Source: Streptomyces sp. ICBB 8177 (GTDB taxonomy: Bacteria > Actinomycetota > Actinomycetes > Streptomycetales > Streptomycetaceae). Taken from it: 64,000 nt of DNA. The notes beneath the pieces were generated by a model. The model saw only the letters and a program-made list of their open reading frames with translations. It was not told the origin of the DNA and ran no database searches. The position numbers and the translations under genes were made by a program. The stretch is taken from contig NZ_NSKH01000018.1 of assembly GCF_003144095.1 (NCBI RefSeq), positions 1,180,743 through 1,244,742 on the forward strand. The letters are read 5' to 3'. Shown in pieces: positions 41,161 to 49,348 of this stretch (the first letter of the stretch is position 1; every line of letters begins with the position of its first letter).

Positions 41161-41990
41161 GCACGACGACGACCACGGCCGCGGCCACACCGGCGCGGCA
41201 GGTCCACAAGGTCACCTTCGGGCGCGTGGTGCGCGCCGAGTGGGCCAAGTTCTGGTCGCTGCGCTCCAGTTGGATCACGCTCGGACTGGCGCTGGTCTTC
41301 ATCCTGGCGTTCGGCCTGATCCGGGACTGGCGCTACACCGCCATGATCAACGGCGGTCACGTCCACGACCCGGAGGTGCTCGGGGCCAACGCGGTGGGCC
41401 TGTCCCTGTTCGGGCTGAACTTCGGACAGCTCGCGGTGGGGATCCTCGGGGTGCTGGTCACCGCGGGCGAGTACTCGACCGGGATGATCCGCTCCACGCT
41501 CGCGGCCGTCCCCCGGCGGCTGCCCGTGCTGTGGTCCAAGGCGGTCATCTTCGGCGCCGTCGCGCTGCTTCTGGGCGTCGCCGGGGCGTTCTGCGCCTTC
41601 GGCATCGGCAGCGGCATCGTCTCCGGGACCCGGGCCGCGCTGGGGTTCTCCGACGCGGGGGTGCTGCGGGCCCTGTTCATGGCGGGCCTGTACCTGGCGC
41701 TGATCGGCATCTGCGGGGTGGCGCTGGGCGCGCTGCTGCGCTCGGTCGCGGGCGGCATCGCCGTCCTGGTCGGCACGCTGCTGCTGGTGCCCGGCCTGAT
41801 GGAGCTGCTGCCGACGACCTGGCAGAACAACGTCAGCCAGTACCTGCCCAGTCACGCGGGCGACTCGATGTACGCGTTGCACCAGGATCCGCATACCCTC
41901 TCTGCGGGCGCCGGCCTGGCCGTGCTCACGGGGTGGGCACTGCTCGCCCTGGCCGGTGCGGCCTACCGGCTCGGGCGCACCGACGCCTGA
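41157..41990 (+). CDS. ABC-2-type permease
   Basis: A 277-residue membrane protein with six TM helices: cytoplasmic start RVVRAEWAKFWSLRSSWITL (typical ABC-2 coupling start), then hydrophobic blocks near 38-55, 80-105, 125-150, 170-190, 195-215 and 245-265. The loop GVLVTAGEYSTGMIRSTLAA is the conserved ABC-2 E-Y-x-x-G-x-x-R motif. It pairs with the ATPase upstream (4-base overlap). Substrate unknown; such exporters often handle peptides, lantibiotics or lipids. Confidence 0.9.
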   Translation: MSTTTTTAAATPARQVHKVTFGRVVRAEWAKFWSLRSSWITLGLALVFILAFGLIRDWRYTAMINGGHVHDPEVLGANAVGLSLFGLNFGQLAVGILGVLVTAGEYSTGMIRSTLAAVPRRLPVLWSKAVIFGAVALLLGVAGAFCAFGIGSGIVSGTRAALGFSDAGVLRALFMAGLYLALIGICGVALGALLRSVAGGIAVLVGTLLLVPGLMELLPTTWQNNVSQYLPSHAGDSMYALHQDPHTLSAGAGLAVLTGWALLALAGAAYRLGRTDA

Positions 41991-42052
41991 GTGATCCGAA
42001 GGGGCCCGAGGGGCCGAGGCAGTGCTTGGCGTGGTGAGGATGGGCAGGGCAG

Positions 42053-43342
42053 GTGACGGCAGTGGCTGAGCCGGCGGAACGGGACCCGGTATGGGGTCAC
42101 CCGTCGGTGGCCCGTCTGCTGCGGGTGTGCCGCCGGCTCCGGCAGGGCGACCGGAAGCGGCCCTGGCTGCTGGACGCGCTGCTGGTCGCCACGGTACTGG
42201 CGCTCTTCGGCCTGCCGGACCTGCTGCACGGCATGGGACCGGTCCGCCACGGCCACGGCGGTCTGTCGCCGGCCGCGGTCGTGGCGGCGCAGCTCGGGCT
42301 GGCCGTGCCGCTGCTGTGGCGGCGCCGGTGTCCGACGGCGGTCTTCGCCGTGGTCGCGGCGGTCTTCGTGGCGCAGTGGAGCTGGAACGTGTGGCTGCAC
42401 GCGGACATCGCCCTCTTCCTCGCCCTGTACAGCGTCGCCCGGCTGGCGCCCCTGCGCCGGCTGCCGTGGGCCGGCGCCGCGACCGTGGCGGCGCTGCTGC
42501 TGGTGGTCTTCAGGGTCTCGGTGGTGATCTCGCCGCTGATCGCGCTGTTCTTCCTGAGCAGCGCGGCCACGGCCGCCACCGCCCTGGGTCTGGCCATCCG
42601 GATCGGCACGGCCTATCTCGCGGCCCTGCGGGAACGCGCCGCCCGGCTGGAGGTGGAGCGCGACCAGCGCAGCCGCCTGGCCGCCGCCGCCGAGCGCACC
42701 CGTGTCGCCCGGGAGATGCACGACATCATCGGCCACCACCTCGCGGTCATCATCGGCCTGGCCGACGGCGGCCGCTACGCCGCCGAGACCAGGCCGCAGC
42801 GCGGCAGGGAAGCCCTCCAGCTGATCGGCGGGACCGGACGCCAGGCCCTGGACGAGCTGCGCCGGATGCTCGGCGTCCTGCGCGAGGAACAGGAACAGGA
42901 CCCGCAGCTCATGCCGCAGCCAGGGGTCGCGGACCTGAACGCGCTGTGCGCACGGGTGCGAGCCGCGGGCCCGCAGGTGTCCTACCGCACGGTCGGGGAC
43001 TGGGAGTCCCTCGACCGGGGACGGCAGTTGGCGGTGTACCGCATCGCGCAGGAGGCGCTCACCAACACCCTCAAGCACGCTGGCGCGGACACCCGGGCGC
43101 AACTGACGGTCGCCGTGGAGGAAGCGGGGGTGCGCGTCAGGGTCGAGGACAGCGGCCGTCCGTACGACGGCGACCACCCCGCCGAGGAGCGGCCGCACAA
43201 CGCCGAGGGGCAGGGGATCGCCGGCATCAGGGAACGCGCGGCGCTCTACGACGGGCAGGTGAGCGCGGGCCGCCGGCCCGGCGGCGGCTGGGTGGTCGAG
43301 GCCACGCTGGCCGGGCCGTCCCTGACGGGCGCGGCGTCGTGA
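42053..43342 (+). CDS. Sensor histidine kinase, HisKA_3 type
   Basis: A 429-residue kinase. Five or six TM helices (about 38-58, 72-92, 95-115, 117-130, 140-185) precede the phosphoacceptor VAREMHDIIGHHLAVIIGLA (His223). ATPase N-box is VYRIAQEALTNTLKHAG, G-box GQGIAGIRERAALYDGQ. GTG at 42053. Overlaps the regulator gene by GTGA. Its position directly after the exporter genes suggests it senses the exported compound or cell-envelope stress and controls this operon. Confidence 0.91.
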   Translation: MTAVAEPAERDPVWGHPSVARLLRVCRRLRQGDRKRPWLLDALLVATVLALFGLPDLLHGMGPVRHGHGGLSPAAVVAAQLGLAVPLLWRRRCPTAVFAVVAAVFVAQWSWNVWLHADIALFLALYSVARLAPLRRLPWAGAATVAALLLVVFRVSVVISPLIALFFLSSAATAATALGLAIRIGTAYLAALRERAARLEVERDQRSRLAAAAERTRVAREMHDIIGHHLAVIIGLADGGRYAAETRPQRGREALQLIGGTGRQALDELRRMLGVLREEQEQDPQLMPQPGVADLNALCARVRAAGPQVSYRTVGDWESLDRGRQLAVYRIAQEALTNTLKHAGADTRAQLTVAVEEAGVRVRVEDSGRPYDGDHPAEERPHNAEGQGIAGIRERAALYDGQVSAGRRPGGGWVVEATLAGPSLTGAAS

Positions 43343-44031
43343 CCACTGTCCTCATCGTGGACGACCAGCCGTTGCAGCGCTTCGGCTTCCGCATGCTGCT
43401 GGACAGCGCCCCGGGCACCCACGTGCTCGGAGAGGCCGGCAACGGGGCCGAAGCGGTGCGCCAGGCCGCCGAGCTGCGGCCCGACGTGGTGCTCATGGAC
43501 GTACGGATGCCCGGCATGGACGGCATCGAGGCGACCCGCCGGATCATCGCGGCGGGCGGCCGTTCACGCGTCCTGGTGCTGACCACCTTCGACCTCGATG
43601 ACTACGCCCACGCGGCACTGCGGGCCGGAGCCAGCGGATTCCTCCTCAAGGACGCCCTGCCCGAGGAACTCCTGGCCGGGATCCGTGCCGTGGCCGCGGG
43701 TGACGCCGTGATCGCCCCCGGCCTGACCCGGCGCCTCCTGGACGCCTACGCACACCGGCTGCCCGGGGCGTCGCCCGCGCCCGCTCCGCGGTCACACCCC
43801 CGGCTGCGCGCACTGACGGAACGCGAGTACGAGATCCTCGTCGCCATCGGCCAGGGCTGGAGCAACGGCGAGATCGCGGAACGCCTGGTGCTGTCGGAGA
43901 GCACGGTCAAGACCCACGTCGGCCGGGTCCTGGCGAAGATCGGGGCCCGCGACCGCGTCCAGGCCGTGATCCTCGCCTACGACCTCGGCCTGGTCCGCCC
44001 CGCCCCGCCCACCGAGGCGGGGCCGCCCTGA
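43339..44031 (+). CDS. NarL/FixJ-family response regulator
   Basis: A 230-residue regulator. Receiver: VDDQ at 7-10, phosphoacceptor Asp54 (VLMDVRMPGMDG), TTFD, and Lys in GFLLKDAL. LuxR-type HTH at about 162-215: LTEREYEILVAIGQGWSNGE, then LVLSESTVKTHVGRVLAKIG. GTG start overlapping the kinase stop. Cognate partner of the kinase upstream. A likely target is its own operon promoter with the GTACCGCGGTAC palindrome, which is inference. Confidence 0.92.
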   Translation: MTTVLIVDDQPLQRFGFRMLLDSAPGTHVLGEAGNGAEAVRQAAELRPDVVLMDVRMPGMDGIEATRRIIAAGGRSRVLVLTTFDLDDYAHAALRAGASGFLLKDALPEELLAGIRAVAAGDAVIAPGLTRRLLDAYAHRLPGASPAPAPRSHPRLRALTEREYEILVAIGQGWSNGEIAERLVLSESTVKTHVGRVLAKIGARDRVQAVILAYDLGLVRPAPPTEAGPP

Positions 44032-44087
44032 GGGGCCCGAGAACCCAGTCCGTTTCCCCAGCAAGTCAGTCGTAGGAGAGGGATGTC

Positions 44088-44972
44088 ATGCGAGGTTCGG
44101 CCAAGCCGTCGGGATCGACGCGAGAGCCGCTGGCCGCGAAAGTGCCCGAGATCACCGCGCTGTTCTGGGTGGTCAAGATCCTCACCACGGGCATGGGCGA
44201 GGCGACGTCGGACTTCCTGTCCAACGGCAGCCTGCCCGTGGCCGGGGCCGTCGGCCTGGGCGGATTCTGCCTGGCCCTGGGGTTGCAGTTCCGCGTCCGG
44301 CGCTACCACGCGGCGGTCTACTGGCTCGCCGCGGTGGCGGTCGCGGTCTTCGGCACGATGGCCGCCGACGGCCTGCACGTCGGGCTCGGGCTTCCCTACT
44401 ACGCCACCTCAACCCTGTACGCGGTGTTCCTGACCGTCGTCCTGGTCGCCTGGTACCGCAGCGAGGGGACCTTGTCCATCCACAGCATCACCACCCGTCG
44501 CCGGGAGGTCTACTACTGGTGCACGGTCCTGGCGACGTTCGCCCTGGGCACCGCGCTGGGTGACTTCGCGGCGGCAACCCTGCACATGGGATTCCTGGCC
44601 GCCGGAGTGGTGTTCGCCGTCCTCATCGCCGTTCCGCTGCTCGCCTGGTGGAAGTTCGGCATGAACGCGATCCTGGCCTTCTGGTTCGCCTACGTGGTCA
44701 CCCGCCCGCTGGGCGCCTCGTTCGCCGACTACCTCGGCAAGCCGCACTCGCTCGACGGCCTCGGCTTCGGCGACGGCACCGTCGCGGCGGCCGCTTCCGT
44801 GGTCATCGTCGCTCTGGTGGGATACGCGGTCGTCACGCGCAGCGACATCCAACGCCCCGCGGCAGCCGAACCGGTGCCCGTCGGGGACCAGGCCGGCGTC
44901 GGCCACGGGCGCGTTCACGACGACGAGAGCCGCCAGTACCTGACGGCCAACGGTCCCGGCGGGACGAGCTGA
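44088..44972 (+). CDS. DUF347 / COG4705-type membrane protein
   Basis: A 294-residue membrane protein with internal repeats. The repeat signature VPEITALFWVVKILTTGMGE near residue 19, and a later EVYYWCTVLATFALGTALGD, match the PEITxxFWxxKxLTTxxGExxxD pattern of DUF347 repeats (four per protein). About eight TM helices and a hydrophilic tail. ATG at 44088 with GGAGAGGG before it. It follows the exporter operon by 56 bases and may belong to it. Family function unknown; some members are associated with acid or metal stress. Confidence 0.8.
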   Translation: MRGSAKPSGSTREPLAAKVPEITALFWVVKILTTGMGEATSDFLSNGSLPVAGAVGLGGFCLALGLQFRVRRYHAAVYWLAAVAVAVFGTMAADGLHVGLGLPYYATSTLYAVFLTVVLVAWYRSEGTLSIHSITTRRREVYYWCTVLATFALGTALGDFAAATLHMGFLAAGVVFAVLIAVPLLAWWKFGMNAILAFWFAYVVTRPLGASFADYLGKPHSLDGLGFGDGTVAAAASVVIVALVGYAVVTRSDIQRPAAAEPVPVGDQAGVGHGRVHDDESRQYLTANGPGGTS

Positions 44973-45333
44973 CCGGCGGTCTTCGCATCCCGTACTCGGT
45001 AGGAGCGGGCGGCGGCCGACGGCGAACCGCCCGGCATCCGCGGAGGGCGGCTGCCGGGCTTCGTCGCGGCTCGCCGGAACACGCCGTGATCTCGTGCTCG
45101 GGAGACGAGTTGGCGCGGCGGCTCCCCAGCCCCTTCAGCGACTTGAAGGCAAGGCTCACCTAAGTTAAGGTGGCGCGTCGGTGCGAGGACACACGGCGGC
45201 TGCGTAGTCGCAGGTGAATTCGCCCTCGCCTCGCCGACGCGGCGGTCCGGGGCGGATCAGTCGGACGAGCCGCGTTCGCCGCCCCGGTCTCGCGAGTCGC
45301 CTGAGCCCGTGGCCGCCCCCGAGGAGGATGCCA
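44973..45333. other. Intergenic region, 361 bp, with metal-responsive promoter
   Basis: Upstream of the Nramp gene. Contains TTGAAG (45143-45148), 17-base spacer, TAAGGT (45166-45171) as a plausible promoter overlapping an iron box, then an untranslated leader of about 155 bases with several GC-rich inverted repeats. I checked by eye for M-box and yybP-ykoY manganese riboswitch cores and did not find them. Confidence 0.5.
45145..45163 (+). promoter_or_regulatory. DtxR/DmdR/IdeR-type iron box
   Basis: GAAGGCAAGGCTCACCTAA agrees with the streptomycete DmdR1 iron box TTAGGTTAGGCTCACCTAA at 15 of 19 positions, with the whole right side exact. It lies between the putative -35 and -10 of the Nramp transporter gene, the position expected for metal-dependent repression. 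Confidence 0.72.
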
Positions 45334-46647
45334 GTGCCGGCCGATGTGTCCGAGTCGACAACGGCAGACACACCCGTGGTGGACGCGGCGGCGGCTCCAC
45401 GCCGCCGCTTCTCCTTGACGCGGCGTCAGATGGTGATCTGCGCGATGCTCGCGGCGTGGGGGCCGGGGCTGATCGTGATGCTGGCCGACACCGACGCCGG
45501 TTGCCTGATCACCGCCGCGCAGTCGGGCGACCAGTTCGGCTACTCCATGGTCCTGCCCCAACTGATACTGATGCCGATCCTGTTCGCGGTGCAGGAGATA
45601 ACCGTCCGGCTGGGCATCGTCACCGGCAAGGGGCACGGGACCCTCATCCGGGAGCAGTTCGGCAAGTGGTGGGCACTGCTCTCGGCCGGCACCCTGTTCC
45701 TGTCGGCCATCGGCGCACTGCTCACCGAGTTCGCGGGCGTGGCCGGCGTCGGCGAACTGTTCGGCGTCTCCAAGTGGGTCACCGTGCCCACGACCACGGC
45801 GTTCCTGGTCGGTTTGGCCTTCACCGGCAGCTACCGGCGCTCGGAGCGGATCGGGATCGCCATCGGCCTGGCCGAGCTGGCCTTCGTGCCGGCCATGATC
45901 ATGACCCACCCCAAGGCCCATGACCTCCTCCACGGCCTCGGCTCGTTTCCCGGCCACAACACCCAGTACGTGTACCTGCTGGCCGCGAACATCGGCGCGG
46001 TCATCATGCCGTGGATGATCTTCTACCAGCAGAGCGCCGTGGTGCAGCGGAAGCTCGCGGTCTCCGCCCTCCGGCAGGCCCGCTGGGACACCGCGGTCGG
46101 TACCGTGCTCACCCAGGGCATCATGGTCGTCGTGGTGATCGCGCTGGCCGCCTCGGTCGGACGCAAGAACACCGAGGCCACGCTCAACGACGTGGGTCAG
46201 ATCGCCAACTCGCTCGCCCCCTACCTGGGAACGGGCAGCGCCAAGTGGCTGGTCGGCGCCGCGATCCTGGGCGGCGCGCTGGTCGCGGCACTGGTGGTGT
46301 CGCTCGCCGGGTCCTGGGGCCTGGCCGAGGTCCTGGGCTGGAAGCACAGCCTGGACGAGCGGATCAACCGCCGCAACGCCAAGTTCTACGTCACCTACGC
46401 CCTGTCGCACATCGTCGGCGCCGTGCTGGTGCTGGCCAGCTTCGACCTCGTCAGCCTGGCCGTCGACTGCGAGGTGATGAACGCCTTGCTGCTGCCCATC
46501 GTCCTCGGGTTCCTGCTGGCGCTGGAGGCCAAGGCCCTGCCGCGCGAACACCGGATGCGCGGAGCCTACCGCGTGACGATCACCGTGCTGTGCGTCGTGG
46601 TGATGGGCTTCGCGCTCTACATGATCCCCAAAACCCTCGGCTACTGA
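45334..46647 (+). CDS. Nramp-superfamily metal transporter, divergent binding-site motifs
   Basis: A 437-residue transporter with eleven TM helices. The helix-1 motif normally DPGN reads DAGC (within VMLADTDAGCL, about 48-58), and the helix-6 motif normally MPHN reads MPWM (225-228, VIMPWMIFYQQ). The key Asp and Met remain, but the Asn and His are changed, so selectivity may differ from classical MntH. GTG at 45334 is chosen because GAGGAGG is six bases upstream; an ATG six bases earlier abuts that site. An iron-box promoter precedes it. Substrate may be Fe, Mn or Mg. Confidence 0.85.
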   Translation: MPADVSESTTADTPVVDAAAAPRRRFSLTRRQMVICAMLAAWGPGLIVMLADTDAGCLITAAQSGDQFGYSMVLPQLILMPILFAVQEITVRLGIVTGKGHGTLIREQFGKWWALLSAGTLFLSAIGALLTEFAGVAGVGELFGVSKWVTVPTTTAFLVGLAFTGSYRRSERIGIAIGLAELAFVPAMIMTHPKAHDLLHGLGSFPGHNTQYVYLLAANIGAVIMPWMIFYQQSAVVQRKLAVSALRQARWDTAVGTVLTQGIMVVVVIALAASVGRKNTEATLNDVGQIANSLAPYLGTGSAKWLVGAAILGGALVAALVVSLAGSWGLAEVLGWKHSLDERINRRNAKFYVTYALSHIVGAVLVLASFDLVSLAVDCEVMNALLLPIVLGFLLALEAKALPREHRMRGAYRVTITVLCVVVMGFALYMIPKTLGY

Positions 46648-46701
46648 GCAGCGGCCCGCGGCCGGACCAAGGCGCCCTCGACCGTGCGTACGCGGGCTCC
46701 C

Positions 46702-46732
46702 TTGACGTAATTATTCTGGAGACCAGAATAAT
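46702..46732 (+). promoter_or_regulatory. Promoter with perfect inverted-repeat operator
   Basis: TTGACG (-35, 46702-46707) is followed by ATTATTCTGG-AGA-CCAGAATAAT (46710-46732), 10-bp perfect arms with a three-base spacer, which would lie over the spacer and -10. The size suits a MarR- or TetR-type dimer. The only gene downstream is the broken lectin gene; no regulator is adjacent. Confidence 0.72.
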
Positions 46733-46782
46733 GTGATGTCGTTCCACCGAGGCCATGGACGCAGGTTCGCCGACCTGGTGAC

Positions 46783-47737
46783 ATGGCGTCAGAACGACTC
46801 GCCACGTGCGCGCCGGCGTCGCGCTACTCCTTCAACGCGACGTCACCCGCCGGCGGTTCGAAGACGATCACCATGCGGAACACCGCCACCGGCGACTGCG
46901 ACCTGCACGAGACCAACGTCAGCTACACCTACACGGACGACGATCTCGTGCCGGGGCCCGACTACCAGCCCCTGAACATGGCCGAGGGCACCCAGCGTCT
47001 CGTACCACGCGAACATCCACCACAACGGCGGCTTCACGTGCGGCCAGCACCGGGCCATCCTCACCACGGACTTCATCTTCCAGGACCCGCACAACGGCCC
47101 CGGAAAGCCCGATGTCATCTCCGTCGTCCACTTCGACCCCGGCACCTTCCAGCCCGTCAAGTCCAACGGGGTCCAGTGGGACAACGCGTACGACGACCTC
47201 ATCCAGGGCGAGTGCGGGTCGGGCTGCCGGGTCATGGTGCACAGCGACGCCCAGATCCCCGACTCCACGACGACCTCGGTAACCGACGACTTCGGTCAGC
47301 TGTTCCGGACCTACAAGTCCTACGTCGACCCCTGGAACCTGCCGGACTCCGACTTCGTCCTGCGCGGGGTCCAGGTCGTCAGCAGCAACGAAGGCAGCGA
47401 CACGACGTCCTCGGTGAGTGATGTCGACGCCACCTTCACACCGAACGCGGACCCGAGCGCCGCGCCTGAGGGCCCCCTGCGGTACGGCATCCAGGGAAGC
47501 GGCGGATCGAACCTCTGCCTGGACGACTTCGGCAGTGCCACGCAGGCCCCCGCCACCGCGGACCTCTGGGACTGCACCAGCGGCGACGGGGCGCAGAACT
47601 GGACCTTCGGCCTGGACGGCACCCTCCAGGTGAACGGCCTGTGCCTCGCGGCGGACGGCACCGCCGCCGGCTCCGCGGTCGCCCTCGCCTCCTGCGACGG
47701 CACCACCGGCCAGAAGTGGGTCACCCCGCAGCAGTGA
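46783..47737 (+). pseudogene. Secreted-type protein with ricin-B lectin domain, damaged
   Basis: Two frames combine into one protein. The first gives YSFNATSPAGGSKTITMRNT and TATGDCDLHETNVSYTYTDD. After a frame break at about 46995-47003 the second gives YHANIHHNGGFTCGQHRAIL, VVHFDPGTFQPV and, from about 47480, a ricin-type beta-trefoil (LCLDDFGSATQ, LWDCTSGDGAQNWTF, LCLAADG, CDGTTGQKW, with QxW motifs). No signal peptide is found at the 5' end, so the start seems lost too. An open frame from ATG 47234 could still make the lectin part (167 residues). Conserved cysteines suggest the ancestor was exported. Confidence 0.65.
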
Positions 47738-47751
47738 CGGCCGCAGCCCCG

Positions 47752-47798
47752 TCGTCCCGTCCCGCCGGCCGCTGCTCGCGGTCGACGGGACAGGACGA
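47752..47798 (+). terminator. Hairpin after the lectin gene
   Basis: TCGTCCCGTCCCG (47752-47764) pairs with CGGGACAGGACGA (47786-47798), 12 of 13 positions, loop 21 bases. It starts 15 bases after the stop. The rest of the gap to 48024 shows only GC-rich sequence without convincing coding character. Confidence 0.5.
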
Positions 47799-48024
47799 GG
47801 GACCCGGAGGGCGACGGCCGAGGACCAGGTGAACGATGGGCAACTGAACGATGACCTCTCGGCGCGCCGCCGTGCCGCCGGCGCGGACCGAGGACCGGCC
47901 GCCCGCGCCCGGAGCGCTGCCCGCCGCCCCCGACGAGGAGGCGGCGCAAACCTGGCCGCCGCCGGGTCCGCGCGGCCTGCTACACCCCGCCGTAGGACTG
48001 AACACCGGTAAGCGGCAACGGCGT

Positions 48025-48792
48025 TCAGCCCCGGCCGACGTATGGCATCGTCGTCGCCATCACCGTCACGAACTGCACGTTGGCCTCCAGCGGCAGCGAC
48101 GCCATGTGCAGCACCGTGCCGGCCACGTCGGCCGCGTCCATCACCGGCTCCGGCACCACACGGCCGTCCGGCTGCTCGATGCCCTCGGCCATCCGCCGGG
48201 TCATCTCGGTGGCCGCGTTGCCGATGTCGATCTGGCCGCAGGCGATGCCGTACGGGCGCCCGTCCAGCGACAGCGAGCGCGTCAGGCCGGTGATCGCGTG
48301 CTTGGTCGCGGTGTAGGCGACGCTCTTCGGGCGCGGCACGTGCGCCGAGATGGACCCGTTGTTGATGATCCGCCCGCCCATCGGGTCCTGCTCGCGCATC
48401 GCGCGGAACGCGGCCCGAGCGCACAGGAAGGCGCCGCCCAGGTTCACGTCGACGACCGCCCGCCACCGCTCGTACGACAACTCGTCGATCAGCGACGGCG
48501 GGGCGCCGGTGCCCGCGTTGTTGAACAGCAGCCCGAGCGCCCCGAAGCGCTCCGCGACGGTGGCGAACAGGGCGTCCACCTGGCCCGGATCCGTCACGTC
48601 GGTGGGCACCGCGACCACCGGCGCCGCCTCGCCCGCCAGCCGCGCGGTCTCCCGCAGCGGTTCCTCCCGGCGGCCCGCGAGCGCCACCGACCAGCCCGCG
48701 CCGGCCAGCGCCAGCGCGACCGCCCGCCCGACACCGGAACCGGCGCCGGTCACCACGGCGGTCCTCGCCGCGATCTTCCGAATTTCGCTCAT
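48025..48792 (-). CDS. Short-chain dehydrogenase/reductase
   Basis: A 255-residue classical SDR. Cofactor motif TGAGSGVG (about 15-22), NNAG in [11 protein letters not shown] (about 88-98), catalytic Ser in NNGSISAHV and YTATK (YxxxK) in [13 protein letters not shown]. The ATG at 48792 directly precedes the Rossmann fold; codons farther upstream, to 48876, are unlikely. The sequence after strand beta-2 reads AGRREEPL, with Arg residues that favour NADP(H). Divergent from the pterin dehydratase gene. Substrate unknown. Confidence 0.9.
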   Translation of the reverse strand: MSEIRKIAARTAVVTGAGSGVGRAVALALAGAGWSVALAGRREEPLRETARLAGEAAPVVAVPTDVTDPGQVDALFATVAERFGALGLLFNNAGTGAPPSLIDELSYERWRAVVDVNLGGAFLCARAAFRAMREQDPMGGRIINNGSISAHVPRPKSVAYTATKHAITGLTRSLSLDGRPYGIACGQIDIGNAATEMTRRMAEGIEQPDGRVVPEPVMDAADVAGTVLHMASLPLEANVQFVTVMATTMPYVGRG

Positions 48793-48875
48793 GCCCGATG
48801 AGGGTAGGGGGTGGGACGATGGGACATCACGGACACAGCGTGACCGATGAGCATCCTGTGAGGGGAGTCCGCCCA

Positions 48876-49187
48876 ATGCCGAGCGCAGACCCGCTGTCCA
48901 ACAAGGAGATCGAGGACCGCCTCGCCGAACTGCCGGGCTGGCGGCTGTCCCTGGACGGCACCGCCCTCACCCGCGTCTACCGCCTCCCGCACCTGCGCGC
49001 CGCCATCCTCGCCCTGCACATCGCGGGCGTCCAGGACGAGCTGAACCACCACTCCGACCTGGCCCTCGGCTACGACACTCTCGCGGTGTCCATCACCACG
49101 CACGAGGGCGGCGGCGGGCTCACCGCGAAGGACTTCGACCTCGCCCAGCGCATCAGCGAACTCGCCCCGACGCACGGCGCCGCCTGA
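48876..49187 (+). CDS. 4a-hydroxytetrahydrobiopterin dehydratase (pterin-carbinolamine dehydratase family)
   Basis: A 103-residue protein of the PCD/DCoH family. The active-site region reads [20 protein letters not shown], then [20 protein letters not shown], matching the HHP-x3-xYN-x-V-x-x-x-LxTHxxGGLTxxD signature, except that the usual Pro after HH is Ser and YN is YD. The ATG at 48876 has GAGGGGAG upstream. In bacteria these enzymes recycle pterin cofactor for aromatic amino-acid hydroxylases; none is seen nearby, so the role may be general pterin repair. Confidence 0.88.
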   Translation: MPSADPLSNKEIEDRLAELPGWRLSLDGTALTRVYRLPHLRAAILALHIAGVQDELNHHSDLALGYDTLAVSITTHEGGGGLTAKDFDLAQRISELAPTHGAA

Positions 49188-49348
49188 GCCGCGCTCTTCG
49201 AGCCGCACTTCCCGCGCCACGCTTCCCGAGCCGCGTCCAGGTCACCCCGGGCCGTCCCCGCCGCCGATTCCGCATCGCGGTGGGCGGGGCGGCGCGCACC
49301 GGAATCCTGAGAGACTGATGGCCGTTGCAACGACCCATGGAGAACAGG

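Noticed and set aside
39975-41894. Long minus-strand frame opposite the ABC exporter genes
   Set aside because: Antisense of clear ATPase and permease domains.
45175-45333. Possible manganese or magnesium riboswitch in the Nramp leader
   Set aside because: The leader is long enough, but no M-box or yybP-ykoY core could be recognised.
47829-48011. Small plus-strand gene of 60 codons after the lectin gene
   Set aside because: Arg/Ala-rich composition typical of random high-GC frames, no ribosome site and no recognisable similarity.
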